A stretch of DNA of 64,000 bases from contig NZ_AP022588.1 in assembly GCF_010731735.1 (NCBI RefSeq), positions 62,001 to 126,000 on the forward strand, given 5' to 3'. Origin of the DNA: Mycolicibacterium sediminis (GTDB lineage Bacteria; Actinomycetota; Actinomycetes; Mycobacteriales; Mycobacteriaceae). The notes below the pieces were generated by a model, which worked only from the letters and a program-made list of their open reading frames with translations, was not told the origin of the DNA and did not search any database. The translations under genes and the position numbers were made by a program. Below are positions 1 to 10,829 of the stretch, in pieces; position 1 is the first letter of the stretch, and every line of letters starts with the position of its first letter.

Positions 1-223
1 AGCACGACGCGGTGGAGGAACTTCCCGACGAGTACGCCGATGGCGTAGCCGATGGACGCGTTGACCCCGCCGATGAGGCCCTGGAACAGCCAGTCCCGGG
101 GCAGCAGCGAGGGGGTCAGCGAGAGGCAGAAGAACAGGGCACCGAAGGGGACGCCGACGAAGTCGAGGCGGATCAGTCCCCAGGCCCAGATCAGAAGGGG
201 GTGTCGTGTGGTGGCCGGGGGCC

Positions 224-227
<4 letters not shown>
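1..227 (-). CDS. Membrane protein N-terminus, alpha/beta-hydrolase family type (partial)
   Basis: Only the first 75 codons are in the window; the gene continues past the left edge. A GTG start at 227-225 overlaps the purL stop codon as GTGA, the coupling seen repeatedly here. The peptide is hydrophobic, with membrane segments around [20 protein letters not shown] and the stretch [18 protein letters not shown]. That second pattern recalls the membrane N-terminus of the mycobacterial alpha/beta-hydrolase family (PF15420/PF10081 type). The catalytic part lies outside the window, so the function is inferred from this N-terminus only. Co-transcription with purL is likely because of the overlap. 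Confidence 0.55.
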
Positions 228-2542
<2,315 letters not shown>

Positions 2543-2551
2543 GGAGACAGT

Positions 2552-2692
2552 TTATTGCCTTGCGGGCGTTCCGCCGTCCACGGTGCCGCGGCCGGCCAAC
2601 AGGTGCCCCACCAGCCCGTGCATCACCACGCTGCCCAGCACCACCACGATCGTCACCTCGAACGGCGTCTCGCCGGCCTCGTCGGGCGGCAC
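2552..2692 (-). CDS. Possible small membrane protein, 46 aa (doubtful)
   Basis: In the gap between the VOC gene and purL, one minus-strand frame reads as a plausible short membrane peptide: TPFEVTIVVVLGSVVMHGLVG followed by a basic, glycine-rich tail ending at TAA. The only internal start is a GTG (VPPDEAGETPFEV). The frame is continuous with the VOC protein: the VOC stop TGA is in register with it, with no other stop between. It could be a small protein translated by reinitiation, or the remnant of a longer C-terminal extension. I do not recognise the family. Codon usage is high-GC, as in its neighbours. Confidence 0.25.
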   Translation of the reverse strand: MPPDEAGETPFEVTIVVVLGSVVMHGLVGHLLAGRGTVDGGTPARQ

Positions 2693-2731
2693 GGCGTCGG
2701 CCGGCAGGGTGGGATCATCCCCGCCGGGCGG

Positions 2732-3076
2732 TCACCCCGCCACGCAGAACGCGTTGCCCTCCGGATCGGCCAGCGTCACCCACTCGAAGTCCGGACCGAA
2801 GCTGTTGCGACCGAGGTCCGTCGCACCCGCGGCGACGAGCCGCGCGACCTCGGCCTCCCTGTCCGCTGCGTGGAAGTCCACGTGCACCTTGTTCTTCCCG
2901 GGCGTCGGATCGGGCACCCGCTGGAAGCCCAGCGTCGGCCCCTGGTCCCACGCGACCATCACGAAGTCCCCGGGCGCCACGGCGTTCACCTCGCCGCCCA
3001 CGGCGTCGGCCCACCAGGCGGCGAGCGTGTCGGGGTTCTCGCAGTCGAACGTGACCATCTCGACGTGAAGTGGCAT
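2732..3076 (-). CDS. VOC family (glyoxalase-like) protein
   Basis: This 114-residue protein has the vicinal-oxygen-chelate fold pattern. It begins MPLHVEMVTFDCENPDTLAAWW, has the middle KNKVHVDFHAADREAEVARL, and ends with the typical DPEGNAFCV strand. It matches the single-domain glyoxalase/bleomycin-resistance-like group in length. The position next to purL fits M. tuberculosis Rv0801 (from memory). The substrate cannot be told from sequence. It is divergent from the sugar kinase, with 17 bp between start codons, so the two promoters must overlap. Confidence 0.85.
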   Translation of the reverse strand: MPLHVEMVTFDCENPDTLAAWWADAVGGEVNAVAPGDFVMVAWDQGPTLGFQRVPDPTPGKNKVHVDFHAADREAEVARLVAAGATDLGRNSFGPDFEWVTLADPEGNAFCVAG

Positions 3077-3093
3077 GCCCGGCAGGCTAACCG

Positions 3094-4053
3094 ATGGGGC
3101 CGACGCCTCGGAGCGAGTTGGTTGACGCGCTCGACAACGGGCACACCGACACCGTGGGCGTGGTGGTGATCGGCCAGATGGGCCGCGACGTGGTGGTACG
3201 GGTCGACGACCTTCCGGATCCCGGCGGCTCGGTGCCGGGCAGCGGCCGTCGCGAGATGCTCGGCGGCAAGGGCGCCAACCAGGCCGTGGGGCTGTCCCAA
3301 CTCAGGGTGCCCACGGCGCTCGTCGCCGTCGCGGGTGACGACATCCAGGGGGCCGCGCTCCTGCGACAGGCGGCGCGGGACGGGATCGACGTCAGCTGCG
3401 TTCCGCGGCGCGGTCCCACGGCCCTGCTCGTCGACGTCGTCGACGCCCGTGGGGACAGGATGCTCGTGGAGGACGTCCCGGAGACGTCGCTGGTCACCGT
3501 CGACGACCTCGACCGCTGTTCGGCTCTGTTTCGATCCGCCGAGGTGGTGAGCATCCAGGCGCAACAGCCGAGGACCACCGTGCTCGCCGCCGCGCGCTAC
3601 GCCGCTCGGCTCGGTGCCCTGGTGATGGTGGACGGCGCACCGGACGCCGAGGCCCTCGACGAGCTGCTGCCGTCGGTGGACGTCCTGCGCGCCGACGCGA
3701 CCGAGGCGGAGCTGATCGCGGGCCACGCCGTCGAGACCGTGGACGACGCGACCGCCGTGGGCAAGCAGGTACTCGCCCACGGACCCGACCTCGTCGCGCT
3801 CGCCGTGCCGGACGTGGGCGACGTCCTGGTGTGGGACGGCGACCACGCGCTGTTCCCGCACGCAGACGTCCCCGTCGTCGACCGCACCGGTGCCGGTGAC
3901 GCGTTCGTGGCGGGACTGCTGGCGGCGTTGCGCCGCGGCGACGATCCGCGACGCGCAGGCGAACTCGCCTCCGCCGCGGCCGGTTCCACGGTTCAGCGGC
4001 TCGGCGGACGACCCGACCTGTCGAGCCTAGGCGGGCGCCAGGAACGCTCGTAG
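3094..4053 (+). CDS. PfkB family carbohydrate kinase (ribokinase-like)
   Basis: A 319-residue PfkB-fold sugar kinase. Signature 1 is [18 protein letters not shown] near residue 55. Signature 2 is [18 protein letters not shown] near residue 268; its Asp is the catalytic base and GAGD forms the anion hole. Ribokinase is the closest type (ATP plus D-ribose to ribose 5-phosphate), but related nucleoside or sugar kinases cannot be excluded. The first strand [15 protein letters not shown] starts only about 23 residues in, so the ATG used here may be slightly early. The 3' end overlaps convergent pepC by 27 bp. No transporter or rbs regulator is adjacent. Confidence 0.85.
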   Translation: MGPTPRSELVDALDNGHTDTVGVVVIGQMGRDVVVRVDDLPDPGGSVPGSGRREMLGGKGANQAVGLSQLRVPTALVAVAGDDIQGAALLRQAARDGIDVSCVPRRGPTALLVDVVDARGDRMLVEDVPETSLVTVDDLDRCSALFRSAEVVSIQAQQPRTTVLAAARYAARLGALVMVDGAPDAEALDELLPSVDVLRADATEAELIAGHAVETVDDATAVGKQVLAHGPDLVALAVPDVGDVLVWDGDHALFPHADVPVVDRTGAGDAFVAGLLAALRRGDDPRRAGELASAAAGSTVQRLGGRPDLSSLGGRQERS

Positions 4054-5283
4054 CGCGGCCGAATACGACGCGACGTCCGACGCGCCCATGAGTTCGCGCG
4101 CGGAGTGCATCGCCAATTGTGCGGCGCCGACGTCGACGGTCGGGATGCCCGTCCGCGCCGCGGTCATCGGTCCGATGGTCGAGCCGCACGGCAGGTCGGC
4201 GCGGTGCTCGTAGCGCTGCAGCGGGACACCGGCCTGCTCGCACGCCAGCGCGAACGCCGCCGCGGTGCGCCCGTCGGTGGCGTAGCGCAGGTTCGGCTGG
4301 ACCTTGAGCACCGGTCCTGCGTTCACCTCGATCAGGTGGCCGGGTTCGTGGCGCTCGGGGTAGTTGGGATGGGTGGCGTGCGCCATGTCGCCCGAGGCGA
4401 CCATCGACCCCGGCAGCCTGCGCAGGAAGTCCTCCCGTGTGCCGCCCGCGGCCAGCGTGATCCGCTCGAGGGTGGTCGGAAGCAGTTCGGACTGGGCGCC
4501 GTGGTCGGACGTCGACCCGACCTCCTCGTGGTCGAACAGCACCAGCACCGGGACGTGGTCGCCGGGTTCTGCGGCGAGGAACGCCTCGAGTCCGGCGTAG
4601 CAGGTGCCCTGGTTGTCCAGCCGCGGCGCGCTCACCAGTTCGCGGTCGGCGCCGACCAACCGGGACGGGGTCAGGTCGTGGGTCATCAGGTCGGCGGCCA
4701 GGACGTCACGGGGGTCGACGTCGGCGAACTGGGCGACGTGGGCGAGGAAGTCCCCCGGCCCGTCACCCACCCCCCACACTGCGTTGACGTGCCGTTGCGG
4801 GTTCAGTTCGACGCCCCTGCGGTCCTCGGAGAGGTGAATCGCCAACTGCGGTACGCGCAGCAGCGGGTCGTCGATGCGGACGAGCACGTCCTCCACCGTG
4901 GTGCCTCGCCGCACCGACAGTCTGCCGCTGATCCCGAGGTCGCGGTCGAGCCACGAGTTCAGCCACGCCCCGCCGTACGGCTGCAGCGCGACGATGCGCC
5001 AGCCCGTGCTGAACCGGTCCGGGTGCTGCTTGACCCGCAGGTTGGGGCTGTCCGTGTGACCACCGACGATGCGGAACGGCGCACCCGCGTCCGCCGACTT
5101 CCACGCGATCAGCGAGCCGGCGCGCACCGTGAAGTATCGGCCACCATCCGCCGGCCACGCGTCGGCCTCGGACAGTTCGACGAAGCCCTCGTCGGCCAGT
5201 TGGGCCGCCGCCGTGGCGCAGACGTGGAACGGCGACGGCGATGCGTCGATGAACTCGCAGAGGCTCTCGGGGCTGGCTGCCAT
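4027..5283 (-). CDS. pepC: M18 family aminopeptidase
   Basis: A zinc aminopeptidase of peptidase family M18, 418 residues from the chosen start. Visible motifs are [12 protein letters not shown] at the N-terminus, [13 protein letters not shown] (metal His), [14 protein letters not shown] (bridging Asp), [16 protein letters not shown] (catalytic Glu pair) and [13 protein letters not shown] start at [11 protein letters not shown] (5283) rather than 12 codons upstream because family members begin just before the [11 protein letters not shown] segment. Synteny matches M. tuberculosis Rv0800 (pepC). It lies between the sugar kinase (convergent) and the DyP-encapsulin operon (divergent). Confidence 0.93.
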   Translation of the reverse strand: MAASPESLCEFIDASPSPFHVCATAAAQLADEGFVELSEADAWPADGGRYFTVRAGSLIAWKSADAGAPFRIVGGHTDSPNLRVKQHPDRFSTGWRIVALQPYGGAWLNSWLDRDLGISGRLSVRRGTTVEDVLVRIDDPLLRVPQLAIHLSEDRRGVELNPQRHVNAVWGVGDGPGDFLAHVAQFADVDPRDVLAADLMTHDLTPSRLVGADRELVSAPRLDNQGTCYAGLEAFLAAEPGDHVPVLVLFDHEEVGSTSDHGAQSELLPTTLERITLAAGGTREDFLRRLPGSMVASGDMAHATHPNYPERHEPGHLIEVNAGPVLKVQPNLRYATDGRTAAAFALACEQAGVPLQRYEHRADLPCGSTIGPMTAARTGIPTVDVGAAQLAMHSARELMGASDVASYSAALRAFLAPA

Positions 5284-5324
5284 CCCCCCATCTTGGCGCG
5301 TCCCCCGACGGTGGGTCACCTTCC

Positions 5325-5391
5325 CCGGCGAGCGTGCGTGTCTGCGGGCGACACGCCGGTCGCGAACCGGACTTCGCGCACGCTCGCCGGG
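5325..5391. repeat. Intergenic inverted repeat (hairpin element)
   Basis: Arms CCGGCGAGCGTGCGTG and CGCGCACGCTCGCCGG face each other across about 35 nt in the divergent gap between pepC and the DyP gene. No U-run follows, so it is not a textbook intrinsic terminator, and it sits between two gene starts. It resembles the GCGAGCGTGC-type palindromes scattered in mycobacterial spacers (from memory). Confidence 0.6.
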
Positions 5392-5485
5392 ATCGAGTTC
5401 GGCGCGGGTCGCGGCAGCCCGAAGCCCCCGTGGGGGCTAGCTGCCATCTTTCGATCTCGACCGGCTCTTCGGGTCATCCCCGCGC

Positions 5486-5491
5486 TACTGT
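5486..5491 (+). promoter_or_regulatory. Candidate -10 box for the DyP-encapsulin operon
   Basis: TACTGT fits the mycobacterial TANNNT -10 pattern and ends 6 nt before the GTG start at 5498, the spacing of a leaderless transcript. No Shine-Dalgarno precedes the start, which agrees with leaderless translation. A second GTG at 5496 is out of frame. Confidence 0.4.
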
Positions 5492-5497
5492 CCTCGT

Positions 5498-6511
5498 GTG
5501 GTTGATCTTGTTTCACAGCCGGTGCTGGCGCCGCTCACCCCGGCGGCGATCTTCATCGTCGCCGTCATCGACGACGGCGGCGAGGCCGCTGTGCACGACG
5601 CGCTCGGCGACATCTCGGGACTGGTGCGCGCCATCGGGTTTCGCGATCCCGCCAAGCACCTGTCGGTGGTCGCCTCGATCGGCTCGGACGCCTGGGACAG
5701 GCTGTTCGCCGGACCGCGCCCGGCCGAACTGCATCCGTTCGTCGAGCTGACCGGGCCCCGGCATTACGCCCCGTCGACGCCCGGAGATCTGCTGTTCCAC
5801 GTCCGCGCCGAATCCCTGGACGTCTGCTTCGAACTCGCGAACCGGATCGTCGAGGCGATGGCGGGCGCGATCACCGTCATCGACGAGGTCCACGGGTTCA
5901 AGTTCTTCGACAACCGCGACCTCATGGGGTTCGTCGACGGCACCGAGAATCCCGACGGCCCGCTGGCGGTCAGCGCGACCCAGATCGGCGACGAGGATCC
6001 CGACTTCGCGGGCGGCTGCTACGTGCACGTCCAGCGCTACCTCCACGACATGAGCGCCTGGAAGTCGCTGTCGGTCGAGGAGCAGGAACGCGTGATCGGC
6101 CGCACGAAGCTCGACGACATCGAACTCGCCGACGACGTCAAGCCGCCCGATTCGCACCTCGCGCTGAACGTGATCACCGATGACGACGGCAACGAGCTGA
6201 AGATCCTGCGGCACAACATGCCGTTCGGCGAGATCGGCAAGGGCGAGTTCGGCACGTACTACATCGGCTACTCGCGAGCTGCCGCGGTCACCGAGCGGAT
6301 GCTGCGCAACATGTTCATCGGCGACCCGCCGGGCAACACCGACCGCATCCTCGACTTCTCGACCGCCGTGACCGGGACCCTGTTCTTCACCCCTACGGCC
6401 GACTTCCTCGACGACCCGCCCGACCTGCCGGGTGCTGCGACGTCGACGGCCGAACCCACCCCCTCGTACGCCGGCTCACTGTCGATCGGCAGTCTGAAAG
6501 GACGACACTGA
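5498..6511 (+). CDS. dyp: DyP-type peroxidase, encapsulin cargo
   Basis: A 337-residue heme peroxidase of the DyP family (B class by length and motifs). GFVDGTENPDGP carries the distal Asp (about D147); PPDSHLALNV has the proximal heme His (about H220); ILRHNMPFG has the distal Arg. The last residues, SLSIGSLKGRH, match the cargo-loading peptide (consensus SLxIGSLKG) that directs proteins into encapsulin shells. The encapsulin gene follows immediately, overlapping by one base (TGATG), so cargo and shell are co-translated. The likely role is oxidative-stress defence inside a nanocompartment. The counterpart in M. tuberculosis is Rv0799c. Confidence 0.95.
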   Translation: MVDLVSQPVLAPLTPAAIFIVAVIDDGGEAAVHDALGDISGLVRAIGFRDPAKHLSVVASIGSDAWDRLFAGPRPAELHPFVELTGPRHYAPSTPGDLLFHVRAESLDVCFELANRIVEAMAGAITVIDEVHGFKFFDNRDLMGFVDGTENPDGPLAVSATQIGDEDPDFAGGCYVHVQRYLHDMSAWKSLSVEEQERVIGRTKLDDIELADDVKPPDSHLALNVITDDDGNELKILRHNMPFGEIGKGEFGTYYIGYSRAAAVTERMLRNMFIGDPPGNTDRILDFSTAVTGTLFFTPTADFLDDPPDLPGAATSTAEPTPSYAGSLSIGSLKGRH

Positions 6512-7308
6512 TGAACAACCTGTACCGCCAACTTGCCCCGATCACCGACGAGGCGTGGGACGAGATCGAACAAGAGGCCACCCGAACGTTCAAGCGACAC
6601 ATCGCCGGTCGCCGCGTCGTGGACGTCAGCGAGCCCGGCGGTCCAGCCGCCGCGGCGGTGAGCACCGGTCACCTCCTCGACGTCGCACCACCCGGGGACG
6701 GCGTCGTCGCGCACCTCCGGGAGGCGCGGCCGCTGGTGCGTCTGCGGGTGCCGTTCACGGTCGGCCGGGTCGACGTCGACGACGTCGAGCGCGGCTCCCA
6801 GGACTCGAACTGGGATGCGGTCAAGGAGGCCGCCAAGCGGCTGGCGTTCGCCGAGGATCGCGCCATCTTCGAGGGGTACCCCGCCGCCGGCATCGACGGC
6901 ATCCGCAAGGGCAGCTCGAACCCGCCGCTGACGCTGCCGAGCGACCCGCAGGAGATCCCCGACGCGATTGCTCAGGCGTTGTCGGCGCTGCGACTCGCGG
7001 GCGTCGACGGACCGTACGGCGTGCTGCTGTCGGCCGACGTCTACACGAAGGTGAGCGAGACGACGGCGCACGGCTATCCGATCCGCGAGCACCTCAACCG
7101 GCTCGTCGACGGCGAGATCATCTGGGCTCCTGCGATCGACGGCGCGTTCGTGCTGTCGACCCGCGGCGGGGACTTCGACCTCCGGCTCGGCACCGACGTG
7201 TCCATCGGCTACCTGTCCCACGACGCGGACACCGTCCAGCTGTACCTGCAGGAGACGCTGACGTTCCTCGACTACACCGCCGAGGCAGCGGTCGCGCTGA
7301 CGACGTAG
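6511..7308 (+). CDS. enc: Encapsulin shell protein (linocin M18/CFP29 type)
   Basis: This 265-residue shell protein has the HK97-like encapsulin fold and should assemble into a 60-subunit compartment. It begins MNNLYRQLAPITDEAWDEIE, the conserved N-terminal helix that binds the cargo peptide. RRVVDVSEPGGP and the C-terminal TVQLYLQETLTFL strand are typical of the family. It is known as CFP29 in M. tuberculosis (Rv0798c). The start overlaps the DyP stop, and the DyP C-terminal tag is the expected ligand. Shell without cargo, or a second cargo elsewhere in the genome, cannot be judged from this window. Confidence 0.96.
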   Translation: MNNLYRQLAPITDEAWDEIEQEATRTFKRHIAGRRVVDVSEPGGPAAAAVSTGHLLDVAPPGDGVVAHLREARPLVRLRVPFTVGRVDVDDVERGSQDSNWDAVKEAAKRLAFAEDRAIFEGYPAAGIDGIRKGSSNPPLTLPSDPQEIPDAIAQALSALRLAGVDGPYGVLLSADVYTKVSETTAHGYPIREHLNRLVDGEIIWAPAIDGAFVLSTRGGDFDLRLGTDVSIGYLSHDADTVQLYLQETLTFLDYTAEAAVALTT

Positions 7309-7315
7309 GGGCCGG

Positions 7316-7990
7316 TCAGGCCGTCAGTACCGCGTCCAGCGCGGACAGGAAGATGCCCAGCCCGTCGTCCGACGGCCCGGTGAGCGCCTCGGTGGCGTGC
7401 TCGGGGTGCGGCATCAGGCCGACGACGCGGCCGTTCGCCGAGCTGATGCCTGCGATGTTGCGCTGTGAGCCGTTGGGGTTGTCGCGGTAGCGGAACACCA
7501 CGCGGCCCTCCCCCTCGAGTTCGTCGAGTACCTCGTCGCTCGCCTGGAAGCGGCCCTCACCGGACTTGAGCGGCACGAGGATGTCGGCGCCCTCGTCGTA
7601 GCGGGTGGACCACGCCGAATCGCTCGAGGCGACCTCGAGCCAGATGTCCTTGCACACGAAGTGCAGTCCGGCGTTGCGGGTCAGCGCGCCGGGCAGCAGG
7701 CCCGCCTCGCACAGCACCTGAAAACCGTTGCAGATGCCCAGGACCGGCATCCCCTTCTCGGCGGCGTCGACGACCTCGCCCATCACGGGGGCGAACTTCG
7801 CGATTGCTCCGCAGCGCAGGTAGTCACCGTAGGAGAACCCGCCGGGGACGATCACCGCGTCGACGCCCTTGAGGTCTGCGTCCGCGTGCCACAGGTTGAC
7901 GGGCTCGGCGCCGGCGAGCCGCACGGCGCGGGCAGCGTCGACGTCGTCGAGCGACCCGGGGAACGTGATGACGCCGACGCGCGTGCTCAC
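7316..7990 (-). CDS. purQ: Phosphoribosylformylglycinamidine synthase subunit PurQ
   Basis: PurQ is the class I glutamine amidotransferase that supplies ammonia to PurL. It has 224 residues. The nucleophile lies in [19 protein letters not shown], and the catalytic His/Glu pair in [11 protein letters not shown] near the C-terminus. [12 protein letters not shown] is the usual N-terminus. The GTG start overlaps the purS stop (GTGA), so the two are translationally coupled. It is convergent with the encapsulin gene, with only 7 bp between stops. Confidence 0.97.
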   Translation of the reverse strand: MSTRVGVITFPGSLDDVDAARAVRLAGAEPVNLWHADADLKGVDAVIVPGGFSYGDYLRCGAIAKFAPVMGEVVDAAEKGMPVLGICNGFQVLCEAGLLPGALTRNAGLHFVCKDIWLEVASSDSAWSTRYDEGADILVPLKSGEGRFQASDEVLDELEGEGRVVFRYRDNPNGSQRNIAGISSANGRVVGLMPHPEHATEALTGPSDDGLGIFLSALDAVLTA

Positions 7991-8226
7991 TCCGACTCCC
8001 GGTGCACCGAGAACTCCTCGATGACGGTGTTGGCGAGCAGGGACTCCGCGATCTCGTTGAGCGCGGCGTCGCTGACGGTGTCGTCGACCTCGAGTTCGAA
8101 CCGCTTGCCCTGCCGGACATCCGAGATGCCGGAGTGGCCGAGACGGCCGAGGGCGCCGACGATCGCCTGCCCTTGCGGGTCGAGGATCACGGCCTTCGGC
8201 ATGACGTGGACTACAACCCGGGCCAC
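7987..8226 (-). CDS. purS: Phosphoribosylformylglycinamidine synthase subunit PurS
   Basis: PurS (79 residues) bridges PurL and PurQ in FGAM synthase. The sequence from [20 protein letters not shown] through [18 protein letters not shown] is the PurS signature. The GTG start at 8226 is preceded by a good ribosome site, AGAAGGAG, and gives the expected length; longer upstream reading frames are not supported. Its stop overlaps the purQ start by 4 nt. Confidence 0.96.
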   Translation of the reverse strand: MARVVVHVMPKAVILDPQGQAIVGALGRLGHSGISDVRQGKRFELEVDDTVSDAALNEIAESLLANTVIEEFSVHRESE

Positions 8227-8286
8227 GGGCGGCTCCTTCTGATGGAGATTGGTCGGTCTCGACTCTACCGGCGGCACAATGGAGGG

Positions 8287-8940
8287 ATGCAATTGACGCA
8301 TTTCGGCCATTCCTGCCTGCTCGCGAGCTTCCCCGACGGTTCGGGCGGCGACACGACCGTCCTCTTCGACCCGGGCAACTTCTCGCACGGCTTCGAGGGC
8401 ATCACCGGCCTGTCGGCGATCCTGGTCACCCACCAGCATCCCGACCACGCCGACGTCGAGCGTCTGCCCGCGCTGATCGACGCGAACCCGCAGGCCAAGC
8501 TGTACGCCGACCCGATGACGGCGGCGCAGCTCGGCGACCCGTGGACGGCGGTGCACGCCGGCGACGCCCTCGAGATCGGCCACCTGGCCGTGCGCGGTGT
8601 CGGCGGCACGCACGCGGTGATCCATCCGGAGATCCCCGTCATCGACAACATCTCCTACCTGGTGGGTGACGGGGATCACCCGGCGCGCCTCATGCATCCG
8701 GGCGACGCCCTCTTCACCCCCGGTGAGCCCGTCGACGTGCTGGCGACCCCCGCGGCCGCGCCGTGGATGAAGCTGTCCGAGGCCGTCGAGTACCTGCGCG
8801 CGGTCGCGCCGACGCGCGCCGTCCCGATCCACCAGGCCGTGGTGGCCAAGGAGGCGCGCGGCATCTACTACGGACGGCTGTCGGAGATGACCGACACCGA
8901 CTTCCAGGTCCTCGAGGAAGAGAGCGGCACGGCCTTCTGA
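8287..8940 (+). CDS. Metallo-beta-lactamase-fold hydrolase
   Basis: A 217-residue UlaG-like MBL-fold protein. [15 protein letters not shown] gives the first metal-region His, [14 protein letters not shown] is the HxHxDH motif (reads HQHPDH), and further His residues occur in [11 protein letters not shown] and [10 protein letters not shown]. Such proteins hydrolyse phosphodiesters, lactones or similar bonds; the substrate is unknown. The ATG at 8287 is chosen because GGAGGG lies directly before it and the fold starts at once. The next gene starts inside its stop codon (TGATG), so the two form an operon divergent from purSQ. Confidence 0.85.
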   Translation: MQLTHFGHSCLLASFPDGSGGDTTVLFDPGNFSHGFEGITGLSAILVTHQHPDHADVERLPALIDANPQAKLYADPMTAAQLGDPWTAVHAGDALEIGHLAVRGVGGTHAVIHPEIPVIDNISYLVGDGDHPARLMHPGDALFTPGEPVDVLATPAAAPWMKLSEAVEYLRAVAPTRAVPIHQAVVAKEARGIYYGRLSEMTDTDFQVLEEESGTAF

Positions 8941-9545
8941 TGGGCGAACGGGTCGTGTTCACCGGGCACATCGCCGGGTTCGGCACGGGGTCGGGCGTCC
9001 GGTTCGTCGTGGGCTCGTGGCTGACGTCCCCGTTCGGACGCTTCGCCGACGTCATGGTCGAGACCGCGGACGGCGTGCGCACCCTCCTCGCCCCGAGCCG
9101 GGAGATCGCCGACTTCGTCTCGGCCACATACACGTTCGACCGGACGGAACTGGGGACGGTCACCGTCGACCACGCTCCGGACGGGTTCGGCGTGACGGGT
9201 CCGGGTCTCGAGGTGGCGGGAACGCTCGGTGAGCCCGCACCCTTCGACTGGCTGCTGCGCCTCGTGCCCGCACCGCTGTCGCGTGCGCCGCTGTGGTTGC
9301 GCGCCATCGATCCCGTGGCCTCGCGACTGGTGTCGGGCGTGCACACGGCGGGCAGCGCGGGCAACGGCCGACGCGAGTACTACGGCGTGCGCAGGACCCG
9401 CCACATCGCGACGCTTCGGGGCGAATTCCAGGGTGCCGATCTCGGCGGGGTGGCCGCGCTCGATCCGCCCGTCCGGTTCGGCTTCTCCTCGGCCCCACCG
9501 ACACCGCAGATGGTGTCGGTGACCACGACGATCGACCTGCCCTAG
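8940..9545 (+). CDS. Conserved hypothetical protein
   Basis: 201 residues, no membrane segment or signal peptide. Strand-rich parts such as RVVFTGHIAGFGTGSGVRFV and FVSATYTFDRTELGTVTVDH suggest a beta fold. RREYYGVRRTRHIATLRGEF is basic. I do not recognise a family. It overlaps the preceding hydrolase by one base, implying joint expression and possibly joint function, and it ends 4 nt inside the convergent DUF2334 gene. Confidence 0.75.
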   Translation: MGERVVFTGHIAGFGTGSGVRFVVGSWLTSPFGRFADVMVETADGVRTLLAPSREIADFVSATYTFDRTELGTVTVDHAPDGFGVTGPGLEVAGTLGEPAPFDWLLRLVPAPLSRAPLWLRAIDPVASRLVSGVHTAGSAGNGRREYYGVRRTRHIATLRGEFQGADLGGVAALDPPVRFGFSSAPPTPQMVSVTTTIDLP

Positions 9546-10246
9546 GCGGCGTCGGTCAGCGCGGCCCGCGGTTCCCAGCGGTACACGGCGGGCACGCATC
9601 CGTGCATGACGGCGAGGTCGACGGCGTCGAGTACGGCCTGCCGCAGACCCGGTCGGCTGAGCTGGTTCGCCGCCACCGCGATCCGGACCGTTCCGGAGCG
9701 GCGGGCGGTGCGGTCGGCGGCCAGCACCAGCGTGCGGCACCACCACGGCTCGGCGAGGAAGCCCTCACCGATGCCCAGCACCCGCGCCCGCTGCGTCGAG
9801 TGGCGGACCAGGTCGGTGACGCCGTTGATGCCGGCGAGGAGCCGAAACCCGTTGCGAGGCAATGCCATGGTCGCACCCTGGGACACCGTCCAGCCGGGGG
9901 CCGCGAAGAGGCGCGTGCGCAGGCCGAGGTGCTCCAGCACGCGGTCGGCGCCCATCAATCGGAGGTTCGCCTCGTGGGCGGGCAGCGTGGCAAACTCGCT
10001 GCGCCGCTTCTTGGTGGCGGCCTCGTCGTAGCCGTGCAGGACGATCGCATCGCCCTGTGCTCGGCGGTCCGTCAGCCAGTCGACGGCGACCGGGTCGGCG
10101 TCGAGCCGGTATCCGCCCTTGCGGCGCGGCGCCACCAGGAACGACGCCGGCACGTCACGCCTGGCGAGTTCGGCGCGGAACGCGTCCGCGTCGGCCAGCG
10201 TGCGGTCCCTGACCCCGGACATCGAGACGATCAGTTCTCCAGCCAC
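9542..10246 (-). CDS. DUF2334 / polysaccharide deacetylase-like protein
   Basis: A 234-residue protein resembling DUF2334, a branch of the polysaccharide deacetylase (NodB barrel) superfamily. MAGELIVSMSGV, the RRDVPASFLVAPRRKGGYRL segment, DAIVLHGYDEAATKKRRSEF (His of the metal site) and RLFAAPGWTVSQGA fit. Activity on a sugar polymer is inferred only from the fold. No secretion signal is visible, which is unusual for a wall deacetylase. The gene is convergent with the hypothetical gene before it and stands alone. Confidence 0.7.
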   Translation of the reverse strand: MAGELIVSMSGVRDRTLADADAFRAELARRDVPASFLVAPRRKGGYRLDADPVAVDWLTDRRAQGDAIVLHGYDEAATKKRRSEFATLPAHEANLRLMGADRVLEHLGLRTRLFAAPGWTVSQGATMALPRNGFRLLAGINGVTDLVRHSTQRARVLGIGEGFLAEPWWCRTLVLAADRTARRSGTVRIAVAANQLSRPGLRQAVLDAVDLAVMHGCVPAVYRWEPRAALTDAA

Positions 10247-10340
10247 GTTCGGAGTATGGCAACGCGAGGTGTCCGGACGGTGACGGACGCGTGCGCGGGA
10301 GTTGACGATTTGGTGGGTGGGCGGGCAACGAACCCAGTGC

Positions 10341-10829
10341 TCAGCGGGGCACGACCGCCTCGATGGCGTTGATCACCTCGACGGCATCGGGTTCGGTGCG
10401 GGGCCGGAAGCGGTGGACGACGGTGCCATCGGGTGCGAGCAGGAACTTCTCGAAGTTCCACTGCACGTCGCCTGCGTCGCCGGCGTCGTCGGCGGTCTTG
10501 GTGAGTTCCTCGTACAGCGGGTGCCGGTCGGCGCCGTTGACGTCGGTCTTGGCCAGTAGCGGGAACGTCACCCCGTAGGTGGTGGAGCAGAACTCCTGGA
10601 TCTCCTCCGCGGTGCCCGGCTCCTGACCCATGAACTGGTTGCAGGGCACCCCCACCACGGTGAGGCCGCGGCCGGCGTAGCCCTCGGCGAGCTTCTCGAG
10701 CGCGGTGTACTGCGGGGTGAGTCCGCACTTCGAGGCGACGTTGACGATCAGCGTTGCGCCGTCCGACAATTCCGCCAACGTGGTCGTCGTGCCGTCGAGC
10801 GTGGTGAGGGGGATGTCCTTGAGGGTCAC
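10341..10829 (-). CDS. Glutathione peroxidase family thiol peroxidase
   Basis: A 162-residue GPx-fold peroxidase. The peroxidatic Cys is in NVASKCGLTPQY (C35); the partner Gln and Trp are in PCNQFMGQEPG and VQWNFEKFLL. Mycobacteria lack glutathione, so thioredoxin is the likely reductant (known for bacterial GPx-type proteins, inferred here). The GTG start overlaps the ptrB stop as GTGA, making this the last gene of a purC-ptrB-gpx operon. Confidence 0.93.
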   Translation of the reverse strand: MTLKDIPLTTLDGTTTTLAELSDGATLIVNVASKCGLTPQYTALEKLAEGYAGRGLTVVGVPCNQFMGQEPGTAEEIQEFCSTTYGVTFPLLAKTDVNGADRHPLYEELTKTADDAGDAGDVQWNFEKFLLAPDGTVVHRFRPRTEPDAVEVINAIEAVVPR

